Assembly (NCBI RefSeq): GCF_000299035.1
Contig: NZ_JH921521.1
Span: forward strand, 150,647 to 214,646
Origin: Bacillus bingmayongensis
GTDB taxonomy: Bacteria > Bacillota > Bacilli > Bacillales > Bacillaceae_G
Length of the DNA stretch: 64,000 bases
Direction: 5' to 3'
Below, one piece after another: positions 8,926 to 17,397 of this stretch; within the stretch, counting starts at the first letter, position 1; the number at the start of each line of letters is the position of its first letter. The position numbers were made by a program, and so were the translations under genes. Below the pieces are notes generated by a model. It was given only the letters and a program-made list of their open reading frames with translations. It searched no databases and had not been told where the DNA came from.

Positions 8926-9621
8926 ATGAACATTCTTTATGAAGGAACATTAAAACAAAACGCGCAAATATTCAAAGTCGCACCATTATCTTTCGATCAC
9001 ATCGAGCAAATCCTATCATTACAGAATATTGTAATTGAAGCATTAGAAAATAAGGATAGCTTGCAACCTCTTACGTTAGAAGAATATCAGTATATATTAA
9101 AAGGTAATGGCATGATGATTGGTGCGTTTATAGAGCAGGAACTGATTGCATTTCGTGCACTCTTAGTTCCGCCTGTCGATGACGAACATTTAGGGTTTGA
9201 TATTGGTTTAACTGAGAATGACTTAGACCGTGTTATTTATCAAGAAATCTCAAATGTTCATCCAAAGTGCCGCGGGAACGGAATGCAAAAAATATTGGCG
9301 AAAGTGATTATGGAGCAATTAATACAATCAGACAGCAAATACGATTACGTTTGCTGTACCGTTGCGCCTTTTAACATCCCTAGTTTAAAAGATAAGTTTA
9401 CGCAAGGGATGGAGATTGCGGCGCTGAAGGAGAAGTATAGCGGGAGTATGCGGTATGTTTTTGTGAAGGAGTTGCGTAAAGATATAGAAAGAGATTGGAC
9501 GGATGTTAAAAGTTTCCCGATGAGCGATCTTCGTGAACAACAGGCATTGCTTTCAGAAGGTTATCGTGGATATGAAATGGAGAAAACAGACGAAGATTTT
9601 GTCGTGAAGTTTGGACGATAA
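8926..9621 (+). CDS. GNAT acyltransferase, candidate D-amino acid N-succinyltransferase
   Basis: A 231-aa protein with a GNAT core. The acyl-CoA pyrophosphate loop appears as HPKCRGNGMQKIL, near residues 111-123. It starts 14 bp after the racemase with AAAGGAGG, so the two are co-translated. In related Geobacillus clusters a GNAT enzyme succinylates D-amino acids with succinyl-CoA before racemisation; that role is inferred here from neighbourhood only. Confidence 0.75.
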   Translation: MNILYEGTLKQNAQIFKVAPLSFDHIEQILSLQNIVIEALENKDSLQPLTLEEYQYILKGNGMMIGAFIEQELIAFRALLVPPVDDEHLGFDIGLTENDLDRVIYQEISNVHPKCRGNGMQKILAKVIMEQLIQSDSKYDYVCCTVAPFNIPSLKDKFTQGMEIAALKEKYSGSMRYVFVKELRKDIERDWTDVKSFPMSDLREQQALLSEGYRGYEMEKTDEDFVVKFGR

Positions 9622-9634
9622 TCCATATGCAAAA

Positions 9635-9658
9635 AGAACCCTAGTTCATTAGGGTTCT
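9635..9658 (+). terminator. Terminator of the racemase operon
   Basis: A 9-bp stem (arms 9635-9643 and 9650-9658), then ACTTTATTT. It separates the operon from the convergent gene ending at 9701. Confidence 0.7.
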
Positions 9659-9700
9659 ACTTTATTTCATTCCACATATCCAGAGTAATAGTACTCACTA

Positions 9701-10408
9701 CTAAACCGTCATCTTCCAACTCGATAACGCTAACCAGTTTTCCATTTCCTTATAATCAGGCATTATCTTCCCAACAAGACGCCAAAAGGAACGATCGTGA
9801 TTTAAATGAACCATATGGCACATTTCGTGAACGACTACATAATCAATCACCCTCTGAGGTGCCATTGCTAACTTCCAATTAAACGTTAACTGCAGATTTG
9901 AATCGCAAGTTCCCCATGTACGGTTACTATCTGAAATACGGATTGAACGCGGTTTTGTTTTAAAGTTACTTTGGTAAGATTTGATACTCTTCTCTACTAA
10001 CGCTTTACACTGCTTATAATAAAATCGTTTTAGGGCTTGTTTTATTTTCTCATTCTCAAGCTCTTTCACATATATATGCAGCTTGTCCCCTTCAAACACT
10101 GCATTGTCTTGCTGAACACTTGCATCTTGAGAAATCTGTATCGGATATGTATTCCCTAAATATAGAAAGCTCTCGCCTTGATTATAAGCTTTCTCCCGTG
10201 GCCCAAGCACTCGCTCCTTCATTGCCTTGCGTGTTTTCTGAATCCAATCCCACTTCTCCTCTAGCAATTGGATTACGTATTCAACAGGCGTTCCTTTAGG
10301 AGCCTGAACTTCAACATTTCCGTAAGAATCTATATAAATACGTACGGATTTTTTCTTCTTGTAATTTATATGAAAATTAATTGTCTCACCTGAATATGTA
10401 TGTATCAT
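9701..10408 (-). CDS. YgjP-like zinc metallopeptidase
   Basis: A 235-aa protein of the DUF45/YgjP (SprT-like) family. The active-site motif HEMCHMVHLNH carries the HExxH zinc-binding histidines and glutamate, and the downstream histidine gives the third ligand. The N-terminal half is a beta-rich domain with conserved WDWIQKTRK. Most members are uncharacterised; in other bacteria such genes often sit beside restriction systems, but here it is solitary. Confidence 0.8.
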   Translation of the reverse strand: MIHTYSGETINFHINYKKKKSVRIYIDSYGNVEVQAPKGTPVEYVIQLLEEKWDWIQKTRKAMKERVLGPREKAYNQGESFLYLGNTYPIQISQDASVQQDNAVFEGDKLHIYVKELENEKIKQALKRFYYKQCKALVEKSIKSYQSNFKTKPRSIRISDSNRTWGTCDSNLQLTFNWKLAMAPQRVIDYVVVHEMCHMVHLNHDRSFWRLVGKIMPDYKEMENWLALSSWKMTV

Positions 10409-10453
10409 TTCATCACCTAGAGTATTTATTCATGTTATTTTTACAAACAAAAA

Positions 10454-10479
10454 AGAGTAGGCTACAAACAACCTACTCT
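10454..10479 (-). terminator. Terminator of the YehS gene
   Basis: Stem AGAGTAGG / CCTACTCT (10454-10461 and 10472-10479). On the minus strand it is followed by T6GTTTG. Confidence 0.75.
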
Positions 10480-10531
10480 ATCTATTATATCATTTACTGT
10501 TTTAACATAAATGTTACAATGCTTATATTCC

Positions 10532-11062
10532 TTATCCTCTATATTTAACAGCTAGTCCCTTTAAGAAGTTTCTTGCATATCTATCGCCGCACGCTTTGTA
10601 ATTCTTATGACCTTTTTTTCTTAATAGAGCGCCTAGTTCTCCTTTTGTTACCTTAACTCCTACGCTGTCTAATATATCAAGCACATCCTCACTCGTTAAT
10701 GCTAGTGCTATTTTCATTTTCTTTAAAAGAAGGTTATTGGCACTTTCATTGCTCTGTAAAGGCATCGCTTGTCCTTCTGATTGTCCTGGTTTCGGATCTT
10801 GTTTCCCTCTTTTAAAAGTAATAAAACCATTTAAAAATGACTCTAACATCATAATGTCGCATGTTAGTACGTAATCACTTTCAACCACATCAGCATTTTC
10901 AGCTTCATGTTGGGGACTTTTCTTTAATTTGGTAAGCATATCAACTACTTCTTCTTTCGTTACTTCAATGCCACCAAGTTTAAATATTTCCACCATATCT
11001 GTATCTTTTATATCCATAGCATATCTTACTCTCTTTAATATATCGTTGTTGCTCATAGCCAT
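10532..11062 (-). CDS. yehS: DUF1456 (YehS) family protein
   Basis: A 176-aa protein made of two copies of the DUF1456 module, residues about 5-50 and 108-155. Each begins NNxLLKKxRxAL-like (NNDILKRVRYAM and NNLLLKKMKIAL) and contains a GVxVTKxEL segment. The start at 11062 has AGGAGG 8 nt upstream. The family is widespread but has no established function; the helical repeats suggest nucleic-acid or protein binding. Confidence 0.8.
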   Translation of the reverse strand: MAMSNNDILKRVRYAMDIKDTDMVEIFKLGGIEVTKEEVVDMLTKLKKSPQHEAENADVVESDYVLTCDIMMLESFLNGFITFKRGKQDPKPGQSEGQAMPLQSNESANNLLLKKMKIALALTSEDVLDILDSVGVKVTKGELGALLRKKGHKNYKACGDRYARNFLKGLAVKYRG

Positions 11063-11272
11063 TGTTATTCCTCCTAAAATATTGATTGTTTATCCAGCAG
11101 TTAAAGTGTATTCTCTAACATGCTATAAACTATCGTGTTAAATATAATCGTATCATCAAGAATCACCCTTAAGATTATATCCCTATCACTTTTAAACTAA
11201 TGTCTGCTAAATGAATACTTTAACATTTTAAAGCCGTGTTTTTAGACATTTTATCCGGAATAAAGTTTTACT

Positions 11273-12121
11273 TTATAATAACATTCTCAAATATTTTTCG
11301 AAGTTAACTCCTTCTACTTCAGAAATTTGCTCCAAAGAGGTATCATGAATGGCTGCTGTTAGAAATGCCTCTGCAAGCTGCACAGATTTTTCTAGACCCT
11401 CTTCTCGCATCATGCTTCCCATTATGATAGAAGCAAATAAATCACCCGTACCAGAATAACTGTTACCATTATACGGAATTGTACCATAAAGGGTTTTATT
11501 CCCGTCCAAATACATATTCCCGATAAACTGCTTATCTGGATCTGCTGACGGTGGATTCACGCCAGTTATGATCACCTTAGCATCAGTTTCTTGCTGCAAT
11601 GTTTTTCCAGCTTCTTCTAACGCTTCGATAAAATCACTTTCATTTAAATAGCTATATAGTTTTTCATAAGATAATCCAGTTAATAGACAGCACTCCGTTA
11701 CATTTGGTGTAATAACATCTGCACATTTCACAAGTTCTCTCATTCGCACTAGCAATTCTTCTGTAAAAAGTTTATAGGCCTCACCTATATCCCCCATCAC
11801 AGGATCCACAAGCAAGATGGTTTCTTTTGTATGAAATTTATCTAAAAAACGAAAAATATTATCAATTTGCTCTCGGCCAGTTACAAATCCGGTATAGATT
11901 CCATCAAAGGTTACATGAAGCTTACTCCATTCCTCTTCGAAATATTGCATTTTAGATGTAAAATCTTCACAAAAAAAACTTGGATAACCCGTTTGTGCAG
12001 ACAATATAGCCGTTGGTAAAGGACATGCCTGCACCCCCATTACCGAAAGAACCGGAATCGCAGCTGTTAATGAACATTTTCCAAAAGATGATAAATCCTG
12101 TATTACAGCGACTTTTTTCAT
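11273..12121 (-). CDS. Pyridoxal/pyridoxamine kinase family protein
   Basis: PfkB-type ribokinase-fold kinase, 282 aa. The start is 12121 rather than 12133 because the earlier ATG forms part of the ribosome-binding site (ATGGAGG). Signatures include the N-terminal VIQDLSSFGKCSL, the substrate-side DPVMGD, and the anion-hole region NSYSGTGDLFAS with the catalytic aspartate. It phosphorylates B6 vitamers to feed pyridoxal phosphate salvage. Vitamin specificity cannot be fixed from sequence alone. Confidence 0.85.
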   Translation of the reverse strand: MKKVAVIQDLSSFGKCSLTAAIPVLSVMGVQACPLPTAILSAQTGYPSFFCEDFTSKMQYFEEEWSKLHVTFDGIYTGFVTGREQIDNIFRFLDKFHTKETILLVDPVMGDIGEAYKLFTEELLVRMRELVKCADVITPNVTECCLLTGLSYEKLYSYLNESDFIEALEEAGKTLQQETDAKVIITGVNPPSADPDKQFIGNMYLDGNKTLYGTIPYNGNSYSGTGDLFASIIMGSMMREEGLEKSVQLAEAFLTAAIHDTSLEQISEVEGVNFEKYLRMLL

Positions 12122-12620
12122 AATAACCTCCATAAGATCTATCCCACTTAAGCTTTATTCATATTATCACAAATAAAAAATAGGAAAAATTCCCGTTAAC
12201 CCCGAGGAATAACTACACCATTTACCTTTCAACTAAGTTAAATGGCTTTCTAACACTAAAAAACTTACGCCTTCAATTCTACATTCACTAGTAGAAAGCA
12301 TCTCTTATGATATCTTTGGAAATATTCGGATTCAATATAGTTTCGTTAATCCTTTTCAAAAAACTTAAAAAAGCAGCGCCCCCTTATCAGAGAGCTGGCT
12401 GCTTTATTTTAAAATAAGTGTACCGCCACACACTCCACATGTGCAGAGTGTATGTGGCAACACAAGGGTGCTGGTGGGTTTATTACATTCTTAAAACCTG
12501 TTTCTTTCAGAAAACAGACCTTATCAAAACAAAAGTTATCGACTGCAAAGGAACTTGAAACTGAATAAAATAAATACACATGAATTGATGCGATTCATTT
12601 TCCCTCTAACTCCTTGAGAG
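12122..12620. other. Intergenic region with terminator and methyltransferase-gene remnant
   Basis: No intact gene. It holds a hairpin (arms 12370-12377 and 12398-12405, AAAGCAGC and complement). At 12425-12441 there are 17 bp identical to the middle of the prophage attachment core. Read on the minus strand, the segment around it encodes HVECVAV and then stops, resembling the C-terminus of an RlmD-type methyltransferase but frameshifted just upstream. Confidence 0.55.
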
Positions 12621-13598
12621 TTACATCATTTCACTGTCCCCGTCTTTTTCAAATTTATCAAGCAATGCACGCACTTCATCTGTTGATTTCGTGCCCATCA
12701 ATTGATTTCTTAATTCAGCAGCTCCATGGAATCCTTTTACATAAATTTTGAAAAAGCGATGAAGTCCTGTGATTGAACGTGGTAGTACTTCCGCATATTG
12801 ATCTTGAAGATCAAGCTGTAGTCTTAAAAGATCAAGGTGTTCTTTACTGCTATGCTCTTTTGGCTCTTTTTCAAAAGCAAAAGGATTTTTAAAAATACCT
12901 CGCCCAATCATAACGCCATCAATACCATATTTTTCAGCAAGCTGCAGCCCAGTTTGACGGTCAGGAATGTCTCCATTGATTGTTAGTAGCGTATTTGGTG
13001 CGATACGGTCACGTAATTTTTTGATTTCCGGAATTAGCTCCCAATGTGCATCTACTTGGCTCATTTCTTCTCTTGTACGTAAATGAATAGAAAGGTTCGC
13101 AATATCCTGTTTTAAAATATGCGTTAACCACTCCTCCCACTCATTTACCTCCTTAAAGCCAAGTCGTGTTTTCACGCTGACAGGCAGTCCGCCCGCTTTT
13201 GCTGCTTGAATAAGTTCTGCCGCAACGTCTGGACGCAGAATAAGGCCACTACCTTTTCCTCTTGATGCCACATTCGGTACTGGGCAGCCCATATTAATAT
13301 CGATGCCTTTAAATCCTAGCTCTGCCATGCCAATACTCATTTGACGGAAATATTCGGGATTATCCCCCCAAATATGTGCCACCATTGGCTGTTCATCTGC
13401 TGTAAAAATCAAACGGCCACGCACACTTTTCATACCCTCTGGATGGCAATAGCTATCCGAGTTTGTAAACTCTGTGAAAAATACATCCGGTCGACCGGCT
13501 TCACTTACTACGTGACGAAAAACAACATCTGTCACATCTTCCATTGGTGCAAGTACAAAAAATGGTCGTGGTAAATCACGCCAAAAATTATCTATCAT
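12621..13598 (-). CDS. dus: tRNA-dihydrouridine synthase
   Basis: FMN enzyme that reduces uridines in tRNA with NADPH; 325 aa from the ATG at 13598 (LAPMEDVTD near the N-terminus). The catalytic cysteine lies in INMGCPVPN, followed by the GSGL loop, with the TRLG and INGDI strands of the TIM barrel also present. In B. subtilis the equivalent yfjN lies beside yfjO, an RNA methyltransferase. The same pair is present here but the prophage now separates them. An upstream in-frame ATG at 13688 adds residues not typical for the family. Confidence 0.88.
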   Translation of the reverse strand: MIDNFWRDLPRPFFVLAPMEDVTDVVFRHVVSEAGRPDVFFTEFTNSDSYCHPEGMKSVRGRLIFTADEQPMVAHIWGDNPEYFRQMSIGMAELGFKGIDINMGCPVPNVASRGKGSGLILRPDVAAELIQAAKAGGLPVSVKTRLGFKEVNEWEEWLTHILKQDIANLSIHLRTREEMSQVDAHWELIPEIKKLRDRIAPNTLLTINGDIPDRQTGLQLAEKYGIDGVMIGRGIFKNPFAFEKEPKEHSSKEHLDLLRLQLDLQDQYAEVLPRSITGLHRFFKIYVKGFHGAAELRNQLMGTKSTDEVRALLDKFEKDGDSEMM

Positions 13599-13791
13599 TC
13601 CAAACTCAAATCCTCTCACTATGAATACAACTTCAAACTCTCGATCAAAAAATATAAAGCCAAATGTTACACTTATATCATGCTTCATAACTTATTATCA
13701 AACACACGTACATTTGTGCATTTATAATTTGTAAAAATCGGCAATGTTTATTTTAACTAAAATCAGGCCTGAATGGTATTTTTATAAACCA

Positions 13792-13832
13792 AAAAGCAGA
13801 TGGTATAGATTTTTTCTATATCAACTGCTTTT
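13792..13832 (-). terminator. Original terminator of the RlmD/YfjO-type gene
   Basis: Imperfect hairpin AAAAGCAG-TATAGA-loop-TCTATA-CTGCTTTT (13792-13832). It directly follows the left attachment site and would lie just past the methyltransferase stop codon if the prophage were absent. Confidence 0.65.
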
Positions 13833-13850
13833 CTATTATACCAACTTAAG

Positions 13851-13879
13851 CCAAGCCACACACTCCACATGAGTAGTAT
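13851..13879. repeat. attL: attL core, 29-bp direct repeat
   Basis: Identical over 29 bp to 57185-57213; flanking bases differ on both sides. On the minus strand the core continues in frame to WLKLV-stop, which is the expected uninterrupted end of the host methyltransferase. Confidence 0.93.
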
Positions 13880-14019
13880 AAAGTATATTATATCATTTAA
13901 TTTACCCTATATTACCGTTGTGTATTTTATTGCAAAGAAAATACACCGTAATGTTCTTTTCATGCATTGAATGTATTTAATTTATTTTAAGTGTGTGGTC
14001 ATTTTTGTGGTCGGTGGTC

Positions 14020-14049
14020 AAAAGAGCTGAGTTTATATTCAGCTCTTTT
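14020..14049. terminator. Hairpin at prophage left end
   Basis: Perfect 11-bp arms 14020-14030 and 14039-14049 (AAAAGAGCTGA and complement); usable in both directions. Confidence 0.65.
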
Positions 14050-14211
14050 CATTGAAATTCTGGTACAACGTACACTTTTATATAGATATCGTTTTCCATT
14101 GTACTTGTTTTTATAAACTGTATTGGATATTGATGTTTACTCAAAAACACTCATCTGTTCAGGTGCTTTTGGATTAAATACGAAATTTAAGATCGATGAA
14201 TTTTTGGGTGT

Positions 14212-14238
14212 AGCTGACTGATTATAGTCAGCTTTTTT
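14212..14238 (+). terminator. Plus-strand terminator before the crystallin gene
   Basis: Stem AGCTGACT / AGTCAGCT (14212-14219 and 14226-14233) followed by T6. It could insulate the next gene from chromosomal read-through. Confidence 0.7.
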
Positions 14239-14338
14239 TACATAATTTTTGTAAGGTTTTTGTAAGGTAAAGGAAAGTTTAGAGACAGATTAGGGTTGTA
14301 AGATGAGCTTGTGTTTAAAAAATGGAGGTGCTTTAAAA

Positions 14339-14773
14339 GTGAAAAAAGTATTAAAAAGTTTAACAGTTACATCACTAGTTTTAAGCGGCGGATTCCTTTT
14401 TGGTTTTAGTGAACAAACAAGTGCCGCTAGTCCTCAATCAAATAAGGCTGAGGTTTCTACCGAAAATCGAGGTATAGCATCATATGAATTTTCCTTCTAT
14501 GACTTAAGCGACCTGAGGGGAACGGAATTTTTCACTCTAACTCCAGGGAGTGCAAAGAATTTCTTAGGGAATGATGATATATCGTCTATAAAAATGCCTC
14601 CATCCTCTTCTATCACCATCTATACTGATCTTAATTACGAAGGGAAAACGAAAACATTTAGGAATGAAAGTGAGTCAGATTACTTAACTGTTAATTTAGA
14701 TGAGCATTATATTAAAGGAACTAATAAGAAATGGAATAATAAGGTTGGATCATTAAAAACAAAACGTATATAA
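14339..14773 (+). CDS. Secreted beta/gamma-crystallin-like protein (prophage moron)
   Basis: A 144-aa protein from the GTG at 14339, which is placed by GGAGG 10 nt upstream. A signal peptide spans about residues 1-30 (KKVLKSL, hydrophobic core, then TSAAS). The C-terminal half carries a Greek-key motif, ITIYTDLNYEGKTKTF, then NNKVGSLK, as in crystallin-fold secreted proteins. It is transcribed opposite to the lysis and tail genes, at the extreme prophage end and with its own terminators, so it is probably expressed in the lysogen. The role is unknown; protease inhibition or calcium binding occurs in relatives. Confidence 0.7.
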   Translation: MKKVLKSLTVTSLVLSGGFLFGFSEQTSAASPQSNKAEVSTENRGIASYEFSFYDLSDLRGTEFFTLTPGSAKNFLGNDDISSIKMPPSSSITIYTDLNYEGKTKTFRNESESDYLTVNLDEHYIKGTNKKWNNKVGSLKTKRI

Positions 14774-14784
14774 CAATAAAAACA

Positions 14785-14821
14785 CAAAATAATCCGACTC
14801 TTATTCAGAGTCGGATTATTT
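14785..14821. terminator. Strong bidirectional terminator
   Basis: Perfect 16-bp arms 14785-14800 and 14806-14821 with a 5-nt loop, serving both the crystallin gene and the endolysin gene. Confidence 0.9.
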
Positions 14822-15886
14822 TCACTTCACATATACATAGGCTTCATTAGCTGTTACATAGTATGTTTTGCCCCTGCTGTTATGCACTTTGTACTGATAA
14901 GATCCGTTCACTTTTACTTTTGCATCGATAGTAAACCCTAACCCTGCATCTACAGAACCAGCAACATCTTTATCCTGCCAAGATGGAGAATCGTAGAAAC
15001 GTAGGTTGTCCACTTCAGAAACAACACGTTTGCCTACAATAGATGAATCTACTGTGCTTTTCTTGTCGAATTTTACATAAGAAGGATTGTATTTAATCCA
15101 TTGCTCACCGCCAAGATTTAGCCAACCATCTTTTTCAGCCCATACAATATAAGATTCTGGTTTGTTTAACTGACGGAGTTTAGAATAGCTTGTATCTGGT
15201 CCTTTACGTAAATTAACATTGTAACCATTAATATACGCAACACCATCTGTTACTTCTGTTGGTACTTCTTCTGGTTTTGATGGTTTCTCTGGTACAGAAA
15301 CATCAGCATTAGAATTATTGTATGCACGTTTCACATCAGCGCGAAATTGAGCTTCTGATACACCATGGCTACGTAAGTAATCAAGTGGATCTTCATGATC
15401 TGTACCACCTAAACCATAAGTAACATCTTTATGAGTCCACAATCCTTTAGAAGGATGAATGTTACGGTCACGTAAAATCGTAGCTAATAGTTTTACATAA
15501 CGCTCATATGATTTTTTAAATTTAACTGGATCACTAGTTTCAGAGAGTTCCACATGAACAAATCGTTTGTTTGCTACTGGACCAGCACCCCATGCCTGGA
15601 ATTTGGTAGAGGCAATTTGAATTGTTTCATCCCAATCTGTTGCATAATGTACAAATGCACTTCTCCATGTTCTCGCTTCATAGTTTCGGATATTAATAGC
15701 CGGTGCTTCTGGTGTCGCTGTACTGTGAGCAACAACACCTTCATAAGCACCAACACCATAACGATATGGTTGTTTTGGTAAATCAGGAATTATAAGTGTT
15801 CTATCAGCAAAAGCACTTGTTGCAATGGATAATACTAAAATAACGGCAAAGACTACAGAAGAAATATGTTTTAATGTCTTTTTCAT
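14822..15886 (-). CDS. Endolysin: N-acetylmuramoyl-L-alanine amidase with signal peptide
   Basis: A 354-aa enzyme that cuts the amide between muramic acid and the stem peptide. Residues 1-27 are a typical Sec signal (KK, hydrophobic core, ATSAFA). Residues about 40-185 are an Amidase_2 domain: zinc-ligand candidates are the His in VVAHSTA, the His in LWTHKDV and the Asp in GGTDHEDP. A bacterial SH3 wall-binding domain covers about 213-275 (NVNLRKGPDTSYSKL), followed by a second beta-rich C-terminal domain. It is the last gene of the lysis cassette and its ATG overlaps the holin stop. A cleavable signal is unusual for a phage endolysin. Confidence 0.85.
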   Translation of the reverse strand: MKKTLKHISSVVFAVILVLSIATSAFADRTLIIPDLPKQPYRYGVGAYEGVVAHSTATPEAPAINIRNYEARTWRSAFVHYATDWDETIQIASTKFQAWGAGPVANKRFVHVELSETSDPVKFKKSYERYVKLLATILRDRNIHPSKGLWTHKDVTYGLGGTDHEDPLDYLRSHGVSEAQFRADVKRAYNNSNADVSVPEKPSKPEEVPTEVTDGVAYINGYNVNLRKGPDTSYSKLRQLNKPESYIVWAEKDGWLNLGGEQWIKYNPSYVKFDKKSTVDSSIVGKRVVSEVDNLRFYDSPSWQDKDVAGSVDAGLGFTIDAKVKVNGSYQYKVHNSRGKTYYVTANEAYVYVK

Positions 15887-16122
15887 TTCACATCAGCATC
15901 CTTTTTAAAAATTTTTGTGTGGTCAAATAATCCACTTGCTGACAGTCCGATGATGATTCCTTGAAATACATTCATTTTTAAGTCTTGCGGCAAAAACAAA
16001 ACGCCTAGCACAATGCCAAGCGTTAAATTTAATAACGGAATGTATTTTGTTTGTAATCCAATTGTTTTTGCAATCTGCGAAAGACCTACTACAACGGCAA
16101 TCATTACGCTAATTTCAACCAT
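15883..16122 (-). CDS. Putative holin
   Basis: A 79-aa membrane protein with two to three hydrophobic segments (residues about 2-18, 28-45 and 55-70) and a charged C-terminus. The start at 16122 follows AAAGGAGGTGG and overlaps the XhlA stop. Its position between XhlA and the amidase is that of a phage holin, which depolarises or holes the membrane at lysis. Assignment is by context and topology. Confidence 0.7.
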   Translation of the reverse strand: MVEISVMIAVVVGLSQIAKTIGLQTKYIPLLNLTLGIVLGVLFLPQDLKMNVFQGIIIGLSASGLFDHTKIFKKDADVK

Positions 16123-16367
16123 TACATACCACCTCCTTTCAAGAAGAAAGTGAGGGCTGCACCGATAATTCCACCAACAATAAGTCGTAAAATCCATGTA
16201 GTGTTTGCGCTGATTTTATCTAGTTGTTTGTTGATATTATCAATATCTTTCTCGTTTCCTGTTGTACGCATTTCCAAACTTTTAATATCAAACCTCATGT
16301 CTTTGATTTCTTGTTTCATTTCCTGCATATCATTTCTTACTTCTTGTAAGCCTTCCACTTTGACCAC
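16122..16367 (-). CDS. xhlA: XhlA-type lysis protein
   Basis: An 81-aa protein: a long N-terminal amphipathic coiled coil (residues about 5-55, LQEVRNDMQEMKQEIKDMRFDIKSLE) followed by one membrane helix (TWILRLIVGGIIGAALTFFL). This matches hemolysin XhlA of PBSX-like phages, which assists the holin and endolysin in host lysis. Confidence 0.85.
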   Translation of the reverse strand: MVKVEGLQEVRNDMQEMKQEIKDMRFDIKSLEMRTTGNEKDIDNINKQLDKISANTTWILRLIVGGIIGAALTFFLKGGGM

Positions 16368-16405
16368 CCCTTTTCAAAATAAAAAAGAAGCATATATATG
16401 CTTCT

Positions 16406-17374
16406 TCACGCTGCAAAACAACTTGGATCCATTCCAAAAATCTCTGCAATATCTTCTTCACTTCTATCTTTTAGGTAAGATTCAGTTGTGGAAATATCAG
16501 AATGGTTAGCAAGCGACTTTAATTTTTCAAGTGGCACACCTTGTACTTTTAAATTATCTAATCTACTATGACGGAAACAGTGAGGATTGATTTTAAATTC
16601 CTTACCTTCTTTTTCGTACAGCATCTTAGCAAAAATCTTGCACCAATAATTGAATACACTCTTATTTAAAAGTCTTCTTTCACCATTCTTATACACACGT
16701 ACAAATAAATCTGGAATAGCATCTTTACCACGCTGATCTATATATAAACGAATGCATTTTTGCACTCGGAGATTGTAATAAAGCCTAAATTTTTTACCGC
16801 GCTTTCCACGAACTATATTAGTGTAATACCTTTCTGTTAGCCCCTCTTTCTTCACTTGGTAAACTTCATTCTTTCTCGCTGCACTGTAATAAGAAAGAGC
16901 TAAATAGGTTGCTAACATATATTTCTCTTGTTCAATCAACTCATCAATTAACCAATTAATCTGATTTTCTGTAATAAATGTTATTTCTCTGACTGGACTC
17001 TTTGGCAAGCCTCGTACTCTTGAACCTACATTAAATTCATAATCATAGTCATCATCGTCAGCGCAAAATTCAAGAGCTGAACGTAATGCGCTCATTAATC
17101 CATTCACACGTGCATTAGACATTCCCATCTCCTGAAAAATAATAGATAAATTCCGAATGTCTTTACGTGTTAAATCAATAAGATTTTTATTTCCGAAGTG
17201 TTCATGTATTAGAAACAAAATAATTCGTAAATCCCAATTGTATTGCTGTAAAGTGCTTGCCGCTTTCCCTTGTGCTTTCTTTTCAATAAGAAAATCTTTG
17301 ACTAGATTTTTGTTTTCTCGGCTCACATGCTTTTCATAAATTGCTTGGTTTACTATTCGTTTCACACTGATCAT
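16406..17374 (-). CDS. Tyrosine recombinase in the tail/lysis interval
   Basis: A 322-aa phage-integrase-family protein. A SAM-like N-terminal core-binding domain (residues about 20-110) is followed by the catalytic domain. The catalytic residues are visible as SAARKNEV (first Arg), HCFRHSR (His-x-x-Arg), HSDISTTESYL (His and nucleophile Tyr). AGGAG lies too near the ATG at 17374 and better positions a GTG at 17365. It is the second of three tyrosine recombinases in the prophage and lies between the tail fibre and XhlA, away from either att site; no target site was recognised. Confidence 0.8.
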   Translation of the reverse strand: MISVKRIVNQAIYEKHVSRENKNLVKDFLIEKKAQGKAASTLQQYNWDLRIILFLIHEHFGNKNLIDLTRKDIRNLSIIFQEMGMSNARVNGLMSALRSALEFCADDDDYDYEFNVGSRVRGLPKSPVREITFITENQINWLIDELIEQEKYMLATYLALSYYSAARKNEVYQVKKEGLTERYYTNIVRGKRGKKFRLYYNLRVQKCIRLYIDQRGKDAIPDLFVRVYKNGERRLLNKSVFNYWCKIFAKMLYEKEGKEFKINPHCFRHSRLDNLKVQGVPLEKLKSLANHSDISTTESYLKDRSEEDIAEIFGMDPSCFAA

Positions 17375-17397
17375 CTCCTCAAAATAAAAAAGACCAG

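Larger units (their letters stand above)
13880..14338. other. Left prophage end, integrase arm region
   Basis: No gene seen. Three GTGGTC repeats (13995-14000, 14007-14012, 14014-14019) resemble two near the other end and may be integrase arm-type sites. A 9-bp inverted repeat (13920-13928 and 13938-13946) lies between them and the core. Two hairpins follow. Confidence 0.5.

Noticed and set aside
12425-12441. Functional third attachment site
   Set aside because: Only 17 of 29 core bases match and the flanks differ; reported as a remnant rather than an att site.
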